From Alphaproteobacteria bacterium (GTDB lineage Bacteria > Pseudomonadota > Alphaproteobacteria > Rhodobacterales > Rhodobacteraceae): a stretch of DNA of 41,651 nucleotides. The position numbers and the translations under genes are program-made. The DNA lies in the NCBI GenBank assembly GCA_016869875.1, contig VGDE01000008.1, forward strand, positions 1-41,651, written 5' to 3'. The notes under the pieces were generated by a model, which saw only the letters and a list, made by a program, of their open reading frames with translations, was not told where the DNA came from and ran no database searches. How positions within the stretch are numbered: the first letter of the stretch is position 1; the number at the start of each line of letters is the position of its first letter. Positions 1 through 8,567 of this stretch are shown piece by piece.

Positions 1-111
1 GCCGCGCGAACCTACGAGGCTCTCTGGCACGCTGTCGGGCAGGTCTGCGATCTTTTCACCGATGAGGAATGCTACAATTTCTTCAAAGCCGCCGGATATG
101 AAACCGATTAA
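1..111 (+). pseudogene. IS630-family transposase, C-terminal end (window edge)
   Basis: The frame open from base 1 encodes 36 residues starting [14 protein letters not shown] and ending KAAGYETD before TAA at 109-111. This is the recognisable C-terminal tail of IS630-type DDE transposases. The rest of the gene lies outside the window, so whether the full element is intact cannot be said. The GCGCTCTAG just after the stop (about 118-126) resembles the right end of such an element, which typically targets CTAG/TA. Confidence 0.7.
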
Positions 112-552
112 ACGCAACGCGCTCTAGGGCTCACCACGTCGAACCACCACGCCTGCTCAACGTCAACTTCCGAGGTCAGCTGCCTTACAATGGCCGGATA
201 CAGCAGCTGAGGCACTGTCAGAAAAACCAGCGTTTTTCTTGTGGCCGCCTAATGATGAAGCGAAATGCAAGACCGTCGCTAGTGGAAACGTCTCATGAAG
301 TCCTGTGTGCCGTCAGTTCCTGCTGCTAGGCGGAGAAGCACTGTCAGAAAAACCTCCGGTTTTTTTGCAGTGTCAAATTGGGCCATCCCTGCTCCAAAGA
401 ACCATCAGAAAACCCGTTGCGAAAATCCGTGTCATATTGCCGATTGCTTTAGGCTAAGGGCGCGCTACCTCGAACTGCCCTTTTCTTGACCCGGACGCGC
501 GACGAGCATGCGGCGAAGCTTGAGAGTTCGCCGCCGCTGTGGTGTGGATCTG
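112..552. other. Intergenic, holds duplicated hairpin repeats
   Basis: No convincing gene. The stretch holds two copies of GCACTGTCAGAAAAACC (212-228 and 338-354), each opening a stem-loop, and a degenerate third trace near 401-415. Short open frames here have no ribosome binding site or family resemblance. Confidence 0.6.
212..372. repeat. Two direct copies of a hairpin-forming repeat
   Basis: The 17-mer GCACTGTCAGAAAAACC occurs at 212-228 and 338-354. The second copy forms a long stem: CACTG...AAAAACC, loop TCC, GGTTTTT...CAGTG (339-371). The first has GAAAAAC/GTTTTTC around CAGC. Both would fold as terminator-like structures on either strand. They may be terminators duplicated with mobile-element debris, or a short repeat family. 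Confidence 0.6.
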
Positions 553-759
553 TCAGGCGAGCCGCAGGTCAGACGCGCTCGTCTTTCCGTTGCGGCCTGT
601 CTCCAGCTCATAGGACACGGCGGCGCCGTCTTTCAGCGACTGCAGCCCGGCCTTCTCCACCGCCGTGATGTGTACGAAGACATCGGCACCGCCGTTTTCC
701 GGCGCAATAAAGCCGTAGCCTTTGTCCTCATTGAACCACTTCACCGTTCCTCTGGGCAT
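553..759 (-). CDS. CspA-family cold shock protein
   Basis: A 68-residue single cold shock domain. RNP1 appears as KGYGFIAPE and RNP2 as DVFVHITAV, both in the expected places after the GTVKWFN start. Members bind single-stranded nucleic acid and act as RNA chaperones in the cytoplasm. I chose the ATG at 759 because GGAAAG stands 4 bases upstream and relatives begin at this point; an in-frame ATG at 771 would add four residues. The long upstream region to the right could carry a 5' leader, but I see no defined structure. Family assignment is firm; whether it is cold-induced or constitutive is unknown. Confidence 0.9.
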   Translation of the reverse strand: MPRGTVKWFNEDKGYGFIAPENGGADVFVHITAVEKAGLQSLKDGAAVSYELETGRNGKTSASDLRLA

Positions 760-771
760 TTGTCTTTCCAT

Positions 772-1342
772 AGATCATCCAGTTCCAAGAGATTTGCGGA
801 TAATCCGCCTTCTCGGCAAGCCGGTTCCTGTAGAGCCCGGAGGAGGCTGAATGATCATTTGGCTCTATGGCTGCGTTCGTAAGGGGATTGTTCAGAGGGC
901 GCCCGGTTCGCTTCTGAAAAGGCCAGAGAAAGACCAGCAGTTGCTGGCGGGACAAAATCTCAGATGAGTGGTCCGATAATTTTTGCAATGAGGATCTTCC
1001 GCCTTGCGATCAAGAGCCAGCATCACGTCGAGAAGTGCAGGTCTGTTGTTGATGCTCAATCCAAGGATGAGTAGAGGCGCGACGTTTCGCGGCGACGCAT
1101 CTCGAAAGACATGCCATTTTCATATCGCAGCACACGCAGCTGTCGGGCCTCTGCGGGACCCAAGGGCAATGGCATTCTCTTTCGGATCTACCGGCATCAT
1201 AGCGGTTGAGCACACCTTCGCCTTGCAAGGAAAGTTTTTCCCCTTTGGTCCCCGGCTCACTTCACAAGCACCTCGCAGGTGACACAGATGAATTGCCTCA
1301 CCTGCTCTCCTCGCACCAGCATCGCATTACAGGACACTTGAC
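772..1342. other. Intergenic region, no gene recognised
   Basis: Short open frames on both strands lack ribosome binding sites and family resemblance. The region must hold the cold shock gene promoter (leftward) and the RTX gene promoter (rightward); I could not place either confidently. Confidence 0.5.
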
Positions 1343-2920
1343 ATGGCCATCATCAGAGGAACCGGCAAAGCCGACTATTTGGTAGGCACCCTATGGCGCG
1401 ACACCATCTTCGGGCTTGCCGGCAACGACAGCCTGTTCGGTGACGGTGATGTCAAACGCGGAGACGGAACCAAAGCTCAACTCAAGGGCAACGCGGACTC
1501 CCTGCTCGGCGGCGCAGGCAACGACATGCTCTGGGGCGACGGCCGTGTGTCGGCGGGCGAGAACGGCGCCGAGGCCCTGCTGATCGGGGGCAATGACACG
1601 TTGCAGGGGGATGCCGGCAACGACACGCTCTACGGTGACGGCACCGCTGAAGTCTCCGCCACCGGCAGAAGTGCCGGCATCCGCGGTGATCGTGATGTTC
1701 TCCACGGGGGCACAGGAAACGATGAGCTATATGGCGACGGCCAGGTTATTGTCGGGCCAGTTGTCCGAGATGCCTGGATCACGGGCGGGGACGACACGCT
1801 GTCCGGTGGTGCTGGCAACGATATTCTTTACGGCGATGGCACAGTCCGGACTGCCATCAGCACTTCGGCTGTTCTGACCGGGGGGTCTGACCTGCTTGAC
1901 GGAGGCGCAGGCAACGACACGATTTACGGCGACGGTTTCATTTCAGGAGGCATGTTTTCGTCTGCTGAAATGATAGGCGGGCGGGACACCCTTCAAGGTG
2001 GTGCTGGCGATGACGTCCTGTATGGCGATGGTGACATTGTCGCTTCCAGAGGACCAGCTACGCTGAAAGGCGGCGCCGACACGGTGTACGGGAGCGCGGG
2101 GGATGATGGTATCTACGGCGACGGATCCGTGTCGGGATATACCGCAGAACTTGCAGGCGGCGCGGATTACCTGGATGGCGGCATCGGCAACGATACCATC
2201 ATGGGCGACGGCACGGCGTCTGCAGCACCAGGAGGGTCAAATACCGGCACCACGGAGTTCACCGGCGGGAACGATACCATTTTCGGCGGCGCGGGCAGAG
2301 ACTACCTGCTGGGTGACGGTCAGGCTTCCTCGAACGGAGGTTCAACTCTGATTGGTGGAGCCGATTACATAGATGGCGGCAAAGGAGATGACACCATCTT
2401 TGGTGACGGAGAAGCCGGGGGCGTATATGGAGTCCTTGAAGGCGGAGACGACACGCTACTGGGCGGCAATGGCAACGACACGATCTATGGCGACGGGATC
2501 GTGCGAGACGGTGTATGGGCGGCTCTGACCGCCGAGCTGGTCGGTGGGAATGACAGGATTATTGGCGGCAAGGGTGAGGACGTGCTGTGGGGTGACGGAA
2601 CGGCAGCCGGCGGTGAGGTGACACTTGTCGGAGGCGCTGACAGGTTCATCTTCAACGAAGGCGACGGCCGGGACATGATCATGGACTTCCGGAGCACCGA
2701 CGGCGACGTCATCCAGTTCAATGCCCGGACGCTGGACTGGCGCGACCTCGACACCAACCGCAACGGAAGGCTCGACCACGGCGATCGCTTTGTCTCCCTC
2801 GAGGACGGCGACACCCGCATCGACTACGGCGCGGCTGGCGGCTTCAGCCGCCGCGGGCAGGATGTGGTGACGGTCGTGGATCATATTGGCCTGACGGACG
2901 CGGACATTCTGTTCGGCTGA
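1343..2920 (+). CDS. RTX calcium-binding protein with GDG-type spaced repeats
   Basis: A 525-residue acidic, glycine-rich protein. After a short start it consists of repeated GGAGNDTLYGDG-like motifs. I count thirteen [Y/W/F/M/L]GDG units, separated by about 20-25 variable residues, so the classic nine-residue RTX motif is not in tight tandem. The C-terminal 100 residues hold an FIFNEGDGRDMIMDF segment, then DTNRNGRLDHGD, which resembles an EF-hand/dockerin calcium loop, and end in DILFG. Such proteins are normally exported unfolded by type I secretion through a C-terminal signal and fold on calcium outside; there is no N-terminal signal peptide. AGGA lies about 9 bases before the ATG. No HlyB/HlyD/TolC genes are nearby. 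The function of the folded protein is unknown. Confidence 0.85.
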   Translation: MAIIRGTGKADYLVGTLWRDTIFGLAGNDSLFGDGDVKRGDGTKAQLKGNADSLLGGAGNDMLWGDGRVSAGENGAEALLIGGNDTLQGDAGNDTLYGDGTAEVSATGRSAGIRGDRDVLHGGTGNDELYGDGQVIVGPVVRDAWITGGDDTLSGGAGNDILYGDGTVRTAISTSAVLTGGSDLLDGGAGNDTIYGDGFISGGMFSSAEMIGGRDTLQGGAGDDVLYGDGDIVASRGPATLKGGADTVYGSAGDDGIYGDGSVSGYTAELAGGADYLDGGIGNDTIMGDGTASAAPGGSNTGTTEFTGGNDTIFGGAGRDYLLGDGQASSNGGSTLIGGADYIDGGKGDDTIFGDGEAGGVYGVLEGGDDTLLGGNGNDTIYGDGIVRDGVWAALTAELVGGNDRIIGGKGEDVLWGDGTAAGGEVTLVGGADRFIFNEGDGRDMIMDFRSTDGDVIQFNARTLDWRDLDTNRNGRLDHGDRFVSLEDGDTRIDYGAAGGFSRRGQDVVTVVDHIGLTDADILFG

Positions 2921-3656
2921 TCCGGAACTGCTTCGGCACGTCGGGGAGGCGAAGACAGCCCCCCGCACAGCCGCAGTCGTCACGTTCATCCCGAGCAATG
3001 GGGCAGCACCGCGGGTGCTAGGGTGTTGCCGCAGATGAGCGCCTGAGGACATCTCCTTTCGGCGAGGAGACCGACAGCGCAGCAAGCGGATCAGGGACGA
3101 CAAGTGTTCGGATGGCCGGACGCCCTGCCTGTCCTGAAGCAGGGCTTTGCCGTGCACGGGACAGGTCGGGCACATTTTCCCGCTCATCAGAATCCTTAGT
3201 GCCGATAGAGGCACGGAAACGTGATACCCTCCCGGTGGAGGCCTCAGCAGCTTGCGCTGGCGGAGAACAGGTTCCGTTAGGTGAGGCACTGTCTCGGGAG
3301 GATGTTGCCGGTGCTGACAGGCCTGCCCCACGTGGCGTTTCGGCGGCCCGCCGCGGCGGGTGCATTCCGGATGGACATGAAGGGCCCCTCACGCACCTCG
3401 ATTGAGAACCTTGCAAGGTTCCGCTCCTGGGTCGTCTGCATCTCACTGCCGCAGCAGGCAAGGAACAGCAGGCTTGCCGCAAGTGCGGCTGCCGGTCTGG
3501 CGGCAGCAATGCCGAAAAGCCGGCTGCTTTCCCTTCTCGTTTCACGAAGACTCGGACATCATCGCGCGCGTCAAGGAAAACGGTCCGCGGTAGCAATTGG
3601 GTCGTTACCAACGAACTCTCCCAAGGGCGCGCCATGTGGAAGTTGCAAGCAGCGCT
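2921..3656. other. 736-bp region without a supported gene
   Basis: Several overlapping open frames occur on both strands, but none has a good start plus protein-like composition. A minus-strand reading near 3370-3500 resembles a lipoprotein signal (LLFLACCGSE) but has no start codon before an in-frame stop. It may be a decayed lipoprotein gene. Confidence 0.45.
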
Positions 3657-4037
3657 TCAGCGCCGATGTCCCTCCAGCCGGCCCGCTACCAGTGGCCCAT
3701 CCTTATTTAGTTCCCTGAAGGCCCATCCCCACGACTCCCTCCATCGTTGGCTCTCATAGCGAAACACGATGCAGTCGTCCTCGCTCCATCGCAGAACCAG
3801 CTTGTCGCCGTCACTCAAATCCAGATCTGTGTCGAACGCGTCAGATCTATTCAAATCCTGAAGCACACGATCGACAAGGAGCTCATGATCAAGCGAAGGC
3901 GGCATGAACGAGCCAACAACAAGTAGCTCCAGCTCGTCCTGCTCCCGCTCAGAACGCCAGAGTTCCCAACACGGGTAACCAAGGGCCTCATCCCCGGCAC
4001 AGGTGCAAAATTTGGCCCGCAGGCTTGGCTGACACAT
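3657..4037 (-). CDS. Hypothetical protein, 126 aa
   Basis: Not recognised. The protein is acidic with a beta-rich middle (ELELLVVGSFMPP, then DGDKLVLRWSEDDCIVFRY) and a tryptophan-rich tail (RWRESWGWAFREL). The N-terminal 20 residues contain four cysteines, two of them as CTC. GAGAGAAG stands about 7 bases before the ATG at 4037. Protein-like composition and the ribosome binding site support a real gene. It lies alone, left of a strong minus-strand terminator-like hairpin, so it is probably monocistronic. Confidence 0.6.
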   Translation of the reverse strand: MCQPSLRAKFCTCAGDEALGYPCWELWRSEREQDELELLVVGSFMPPSLDHELLVDRVLQDLNRSDAFDTDLDLSDGDKLVLRWSEDDCIVFRYESQRWRESWGWAFRELNKDGPLVAGRLEGHRR

Positions 4038-4142
4038 GTTTCATCTTCTCTCGCTGTGGGATGCATCACTGCGCAACTGAAGCAGCTAACGGCTGCCAAC
4101 TGCCAAGGATAGGTGGTGAGGGTTCTTCGATGATCAGCCTTA

Positions 4143-4175
4143 GGAAAAACCTGGCAAGCGTGGGCTTGCCAGGTT
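4143..4175 (-). terminator. Terminator-like hairpin, minus strand
   Basis: Perfect 12-bp stem AACCTGGCAAGC (4148-4159), loop GTGG, GCTTGCCAGGTT (4164-4175), flanked on the left by AAAAA. Read leftward this is a stem followed by a T run, the form of an intrinsic terminator. No minus-strand gene ends immediately to its right; the nearest is the RTX gene ending at 5222, beyond the plus-strand nuclease gene. Confidence 0.6.
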
Positions 4176-4439
4176 CCACCACTGCCAAGTCCCACACCTG
4201 ACACAGCAAACATGAAGGCGAGAAACATGACCCGTCAACACTTCGTCACGCCGACACGGCCATTGTTTATCCCCTTGGTTGATGGGATCCAGAAGTAAAG
4301 GTAGCTGTGTCTTCAGGCTTCGTGGCGACCACAATTGCACTGCCGGCACGGCTGTCTTCAAAGAGCAGCCACAAGGACAGAACAACTGCTCATGGTCTTC
4401 TGCCTTGTCGAAGCTTTCTGCCTCCTTCAAAGCAACATT

Positions 4440-5021
4440 ATGAAGCAGAAGCAGCGCCGCAGAACAAAACGCCCCACCGGTCCCAAGGTCTGGATCGCCA
4501 CCATCGTCCTCGTCGGCGTCTTGTTCGTGATCGGCGACAGAAACCCGCAGCTCCGCCAGGCGCTGGAAGAGGTGCTGCAGGAGCTCCTCACCGGCGAGCC
4601 ACCCCGCGCGCGGCATGCAGGCGCTGTCAGGGTCGTCGATGGCGATACCTTGGATCTGTCCGGAACCCGCGTGCGGCTTTACGGCATCGACGCGCCCGAG
4701 GGCGGGCAGACCTGCCGACGCGGCAGGCAAGACTGGGCCTGCGGCGCCGAGGCCACCCACGCCCTGAAGGCCGAGATCGGCAGCCGGGACGTCACCTGCG
4801 AGGAGCAGGACATCGACCGTTATGGCCGTGTCGTGGGGATCTGCCACGCAGGCTCGCGCGATCTGAACGCCTGGATGGTCCGGAGCGGGTGGGCCGTGGC
4901 CTACCGCCAGTATGGCGGGGACCTCTACGATGCGGAGGAACGCGTGGCGCGGCTGGCGCAGCGCGGTCTCTGGAGCAGCGACTTCGTGATGCCCTGGGAC
5001 TGGCGCCGGGGCCAGCGCTAG
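4440..5021 (+). CDS. Thermonuclease-family protein (SNase-like), membrane anchored
   Basis: 193 residues. A basic N-terminus (KQKQRRRTKRP) precedes one membrane segment (about residues 17-32, VWIATIVLVGVLFVIG). The staphylococcal-nuclease OB fold runs from about residue 60. The calcium-site motif VDGDT (66-70) and the catalytic Arg79 (RVRLYGIDAPE), Glu87 and Arg130 (DRYGR) are in the expected order, so the enzyme should be an active phosphodiesterase acting on DNA or RNA outside the cytoplasmic membrane. Relatives of 150-200 residues are common in Rhodobacterales. The ATG at 4440 was preferred over an upstream in-frame ATG at 4335 because the extra residues do not look like protein and the basic-TM start is typical. 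The ribosome binding site is weak. Confidence 0.85.
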   Translation: MKQKQRRRTKRPTGPKVWIATIVLVGVLFVIGDRNPQLRQALEEVLQELLTGEPPRARHAGAVRVVDGDTLDLSGTRVRLYGIDAPEGGQTCRRGRQDWACGAEATHALKAEIGSRDVTCEEQDIDRYGRVVGICHAGSRDLNAWMVRSGWAVAYRQYGGDLYDAEERVARLAQRGLWSSDFVMPWDWRRGQR

Positions 5022-5221
5022 GCCGCCCCCTTGCCGATCTTTTTCGTTGTTCAGGACCAGTGTTCCCGAAGACAGTCCCTCCACGACAGTCTTAGTCGTC
5101 CAGCCGGATCTGGTGGTCCGTTGCCGATCCCGAAGAGCAATGGGTCATCCGGAGGGTGGAAACCGGCGTTTCCACCTCTGGCCTTGGCTCTGGCACCACG
5201 CCGACAAAGAGCTTCTCACGG

Positions 5222-7390
5222 TTACAGGAGAAAATCCTGCTCGAGCAGCGTGATGCGTCCGAGGAGTTCGATCGAAAAGTCCGCCCTTCCGTCTCCGTCA
5301 GTATCGGCAAAGATCAGGGTGGCGCGGTCGGTGTGCTGGTAGCGCAACTCGCCCGCGGTGCCTGCGAAACTGTCCCTGCCGATGAACCTGAAGGCCTGAT
5401 CGCCCGAAAGCCGCAGGTTCGCGTCCATCGCGGCAAGATCTATCACGTCGCCCTGGCCACGGCTGAAGTCGGTGATCATGTCCCGTCCGGCGGCCGTTGT
5501 GCCGGAGTCGAGCCGGTTCACGAAGACGAACTGATCCGCCCCCAGGCCGCCGGTCAGCACGTCCTTGCCGGCGCCTCCCACCAGCCGGTCGTTGCCCGCA
5601 CCGCCCAAGAGGGTGTCGTTGCCGTCACCGCCAAGCAGCTTGTCATGACCGGCACCGCCTTCAAGGAGATCGGCGCCCGAACCGCCGTTGAGAAGATCGT
5701 TGTCCGCGCCGCCCAGAAGCGTGTCGTTGCCGGCACCACCGTTCAGCGTATCGGCACCCAGACCACCGTTGAGGATGTCATTACCGGCATTGCCCGACAG
5801 GCGGTCGGCGCCCGATCCCCCGATCAGGCTGTCGTTTCCGTCTCCCCCCAGGAGGGTGTCATTGCCCGACCCGCCGTCGAGGGTGTCGTCACCCGAACCC
5901 CCGTCAAGGAGGTCGTTGCCCGCCGCGCCCATCAGCCGATCGGCCCCCGACTGTCCCTTCAGGGTGTCGTTCCCGTCGCCCCCGAAGAGCGTGTCGTTGC
6001 CGGCACCGCCCTCCAGCGTGTCAGCGCCCAGCCCACCCCTGAGGATGTTGTTGCCGGCATTGCCGGTCAGGCGGTTGTTCAGGGCGTTGCCGGTGCCGTT
6101 GAGATGGCCGCTGCCGGTCAGGACCAGGTTCTCGACGTGATCCGTCAGGGTGTAGGAGACAGAGGCACGCACCGTGTCCGTCCCCCCGTTCGCCCTCTCG
6201 ATCACCAGATCGCCCACATTGTCGACGATGTAGGTGTCGTTGCCGGCGCCGCCCTGCAGCGTATCAGCGCCGCGGCCACCGTTGAGGATGTTGTTGCCGG
6301 CGTTGCCAGTCAGACGGTTGTTCAGGGCGTTGCCGGTGCCGTTGATATGGTCGCTGCCGGTCAGGAGCAGGTTCTCGACATGATCCGTCAGGGTGTAGGA
6401 AACAGAGGCACGCACCGTGTCTGTCCCCCCGTTCGCCCTCTCGATCACCAGATCGCCCATATTGTCAACGATGTAGGTGTCGTTGCCGGCACTGCCCTGC
6501 AGCGTATCGGCGCCGCGGCCACCGTTGAGGATGTTGTTGCCGGCATTGCCAGTCAGACGGTTGTTCAGGGTGTTGCCGGTGCCGTTGAGATGGCCGCTGC
6601 CGGTCAAGACCAAGTTTTCGACATGATCCGTCAGGGTGTAGGAGACAGAGGCACGTACCGTGTCCGTCCCGCTGTTCGCCCTCTCGATCACCAGATCGCC
6701 CCTGCTATTGACGATGTAGGTGTCGTCACCCGCGCCGCCATCCATCGTGTCCGCGCCAAGGCCGCCGTGAATTGTGTCATTACCGTCTCCGCCCACCAGG
6801 GTGCCATTGCCTTGGCTCAGTGGCACCAAGTCACCGGCGTCCCTCATGGTGTCGATGTCAGAGCTCCATCTCAGATCACCCAGAAGGCCACCCGCAGGGA
6901 GCTTCGAGAAATCAACATTCATGGTAGTATAGAGGTCTCCTACGGCTGGACTTCCTGTCAGATTGACAATTCCTGAATATGTCACTGTCAAGTCACCGAT
7001 GAGCTCTTCATATTCAGGAGCCAATTCAAATGGGAAGCCATCCAATGAACTGGGCGTAGAGTTTCCAGACGGATAATCATCATGATCCAATGTCGTATCG
7101 AATGCGGAGCTGGCAGGCTGTAAATCAATCTGAAGCGAAGCCAAAAATTTGGTTGTAGATAACTTATGCCATTCGAAACCAAAGGACATATCAATTTCGG
7201 TGCCGGTAGCTCCACCAAAGGTGTAAGAGTCAACTGCACGCCACCTCAAAATTTCGATAGAGCCGTCAGAATATATGGCCGTGATCGTGGCCCCTTCCAA
7301 ATCGACCCCGCGCGAGGAGGCATCTTGGCGAATACCGTTGACGGTTTCATGTGGGTTTTTACCAAGCCTGACAATTTCAATGGAGGGCAT
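5222..7390 (-). CDS. Large RTX protein with serralysin-type C-terminal domain
   Basis: 722 residues. Residues 1-200 form a unique, beta-rich domain I do not recognise. Then come about three tandem 81-residue units, each with a DTYIVDNxGDLVIERANGGTD segment, VRASVSYTLTDHVENL, an LNGTGNxLNNRLTGNAGNN stretch and an RTX block. They are followed by about ten classic GGxGxDxL RTX nonapeptides. The C-terminus (QFVFVNRLDSGT...DMITDFSRGQGDVIDL...DGRADFSIELLG...DFLL) matches the peptidase M10 serralysin C-terminal domain that carries the type I secretion signal. No HExxH protease motif was seen, so it is a repeat protein and not a serralysin. AGAAGGTGG lies 8 bases before ATG at 7390. A role as surface or extracellular adhesin-like protein is inference. 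Confidence 0.87.
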   Translation of the reverse strand: MPSIEIVRLGKNPHETVNGIRQDASSRGVDLEGATITAIYSDGSIEILRWRAVDSYTFGGATGTEIDMSFGFEWHKLSTTKFLASLQIDLQPASSAFDTTLDHDDYPSGNSTPSSLDGFPFELAPEYEELIGDLTVTYSGIVNLTGSPAVGDLYTTMNVDFSKLPAGGLLGDLRWSSDIDTMRDAGDLVPLSQGNGTLVGGDGNDTIHGGLGADTMDGGAGDDTYIVNSRGDLVIERANSGTDTVRASVSYTLTDHVENLVLTGSGHLNGTGNTLNNRLTGNAGNNILNGGRGADTLQGSAGNDTYIVDNMGDLVIERANGGTDTVRASVSYTLTDHVENLLLTGSDHINGTGNALNNRLTGNAGNNILNGGRGADTLQGGAGNDTYIVDNVGDLVIERANGGTDTVRASVSYTLTDHVENLVLTGSGHLNGTGNALNNRLTGNAGNNILRGGLGADTLEGGAGNDTLFGGDGNDTLKGQSGADRLMGAAGNDLLDGGSGDDTLDGGSGNDTLLGGDGNDSLIGGSGADRLSGNAGNDILNGGLGADTLNGGAGNDTLLGGADNDLLNGGSGADLLEGGAGHDKLLGGDGNDTLLGGAGNDRLVGGAGKDVLTGGLGADQFVFVNRLDSGTTAAGRDMITDFSRGQGDVIDLAAMDANLRLSGDQAFRFIGRDSFAGTAGELRYQHTDRATLIFADTDGDGRADFSIELLGRITLLEQDFLL
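6126..6740. repeat. Tandem 243-bp repeats inside the RTX gene
   Basis: The marker GTT(C/T)TCGAC(A/G)TGATCCGTCAGGGTGTAG recurs with its ctcgac position at 6131, 6374 and 6617, an exact 243-bp (81-codon) period. Copies are near identical at DNA level, with only scattered substitutions, so they arose by recent duplication or are being homogenised. Confidence 0.85.
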
Positions 7391-7518
7391 CTATCAAACC
7401 ACCTTCTAACGTTTACATTTTGACGTACTGGGTTCGTCCGTAGCGTTTCTGTTTGTCATGATCTTGAGGGGCACTCCCCTGCCACTCCGGTACAGTGCAG
7501 TGCCACAATGCAAGGCCG

Positions 7519-7845
7519 TTAGGGAAAAGGCGCACGTTGTGCTGTTGCAGCGCTCGTTGCTGGGATGGTCCGTGGTTGTCTGTACCTTTGCAGAGCCGTG
7601 GTTCTCAGCGCGGCCTTTCCATGCATGGCGATCGCACTGCACCAGGCGTCGAACTCGTCCTCAGACAACCCATATCGCCTCAATGCCTCGTCCCGGCTGA
7701 TCAGACCATGGGTGACGGCCAGCACCACCGTTTGCTTGCGACTGGCCACCCAACGCGTGTCTGCATCAGGAAGATCGGCCACGCTCAGGATACGACCGTC
7801 ATCAAGCGTGACAAGACGAGGACGGGAAGACCTTCTTACTAACAT
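7519..7845 (-). CDS. sciP: DUF1153 / SciP-type CtrA inhibitor
   Basis: 108 residues from the ATG at 7845. The core LVTLDDGRILSVADLP, RWVASRKQTVVLAVTHGLIS and ALRRYGLSEDEFDAW followed by KAALRTTALQRYRQ is the helix-turn-helix signature of SciP, which binds DNA and the cell-cycle regulator CtrA and blocks transcription from CtrA-activated promoters in Caulobacter. The family is usually about 90 residues; here about 17 extra residues follow QRYRQ, perhaps from a downstream frame change. AAGGAAAG stands 8 bases before the ATG; the longer upstream frame is not needed. CtrA-system control in Rhodobacterales covers motility and gene transfer agents; the exact role here is inferred. Confidence 0.85.
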   Translation of the reverse strand: MLVRRSSRPRLVTLDDGRILSVADLPDADTRWVASRKQTVVLAVTHGLISRDEALRRYGLSEDEFDAWCSAIAMHGKAALRTTALQRYRQPRTIPATSAATAQRAPFP

Positions 7846-8024
7846 GGTGGACTTTCCTTCCTTCACATTCCGAAAATTATGCGGTGAATGTTTGAATTGC
7901 CCTGCGGGAAGCCAACCGTCGCACCTTGAATAAATGCAGGTGGCTTGGCACCTGCCTGTCCGTGGCAGGGCAAGTTGCGTCATTGCCGCGGGAAACAGAG
8001 CTGGCTTCTCTGGACCTGAGAGCT

Positions 8025-8228
8025 TCAAGCTTGCAGGTTACGGACAGGCTTGTTGGTCTTGATCTGATCAAGAAACTTGGCCGGCACCAGGACATCCACC
8101 TGGTGCTTCAGCCGATCCAGCAGATCGCGGTACTCGGTGTTATGTGAATAAGCGCCGATTGCAGAAAGGATCAGCTCAAGATCCTTTGCTAAAACGGAGG
8201 GACGCAGCGCAGCCTGATGCTGATACAT
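8025..8228 (-). CDS. Small conserved protein, paralogue of 14475-14720
   Basis: 67 residues, function not recognised. The middle, LAKDLELILSAIGAYSHNTE followed by YRDLLDRLKHQ, aligns closely with VSAKELEIIISALSAYSHIAD, HRNLHDRLQRL in the gene at 14475, with acidic-hydrophobic helices and a conserved AYSH motif. Having two diverged copies in one window argues that both are real genes under selection. The likely fold is two short helices. It sits upstream of sciP on the same strand (180 bp gap) but not obviously in an operon. No strong ribosome binding site was seen. Confidence 0.6.
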   Translation of the reverse strand: MYQHQAALRPSVLAKDLELILSAIGAYSHNTEYRDLLDRLKHQVDVLVPAKFLDQIKTNKPVRNLQA

Positions 8229-8567
8229 CTGAAAAACATCCTACTGGTAAAACAACACAAGCAACCTCTACTTTTCTTTTGTCTGCGCGAAAACCTGCCT
8301 TTCCGGTTAGGTTGTTGTAGTAAGTAGAACTAACGCCAAGGGTTGTTCAGGTCAGTCTTATTGGTGAACGTGATCAGAATGGCCAAACGACTGTGGGCCG
8401 CACTTCACTTCAAGAAGTATGTCGGCTCAGACCAGCATGCGGAGGCGTCACCAGCATGATCTCACTATGTTCGCTGATGACAGTGCCCACGCTCTTGCTC
8501 CGCCCTCAAAGGGCCGATGTTACTACCGGCTCTGTCGCAAACCATACGGCATGACACGGGGGTCGGC

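Noticed and set aside
3370..3500. Minus-strand lipoprotein-like signal LLFLACCGSE
   Set aside because: No ATG, GTG or TTG start between an in-frame stop and the signal; at best a decayed gene.
4307..5095. 262-residue plus-strand open frame overlapping the nuclease
   Set aside because: Different frame, Arg/Pro-rich; the overlapping frame has the full SNase catalytic set.
5156..6976. 606-residue plus-strand open frame
   Set aside because: It is the antisense shadow of the RTX gene at 5222-7390; its repeats mirror the RTX repeats and it lacks a ribosome binding site.
1343..7390. Periodic repeats considered as CRISPR
   Set aside because: The repeats are coding RTX units with protein-level periodicity and no unique spacers of CRISPR size; no cas genes in the window.
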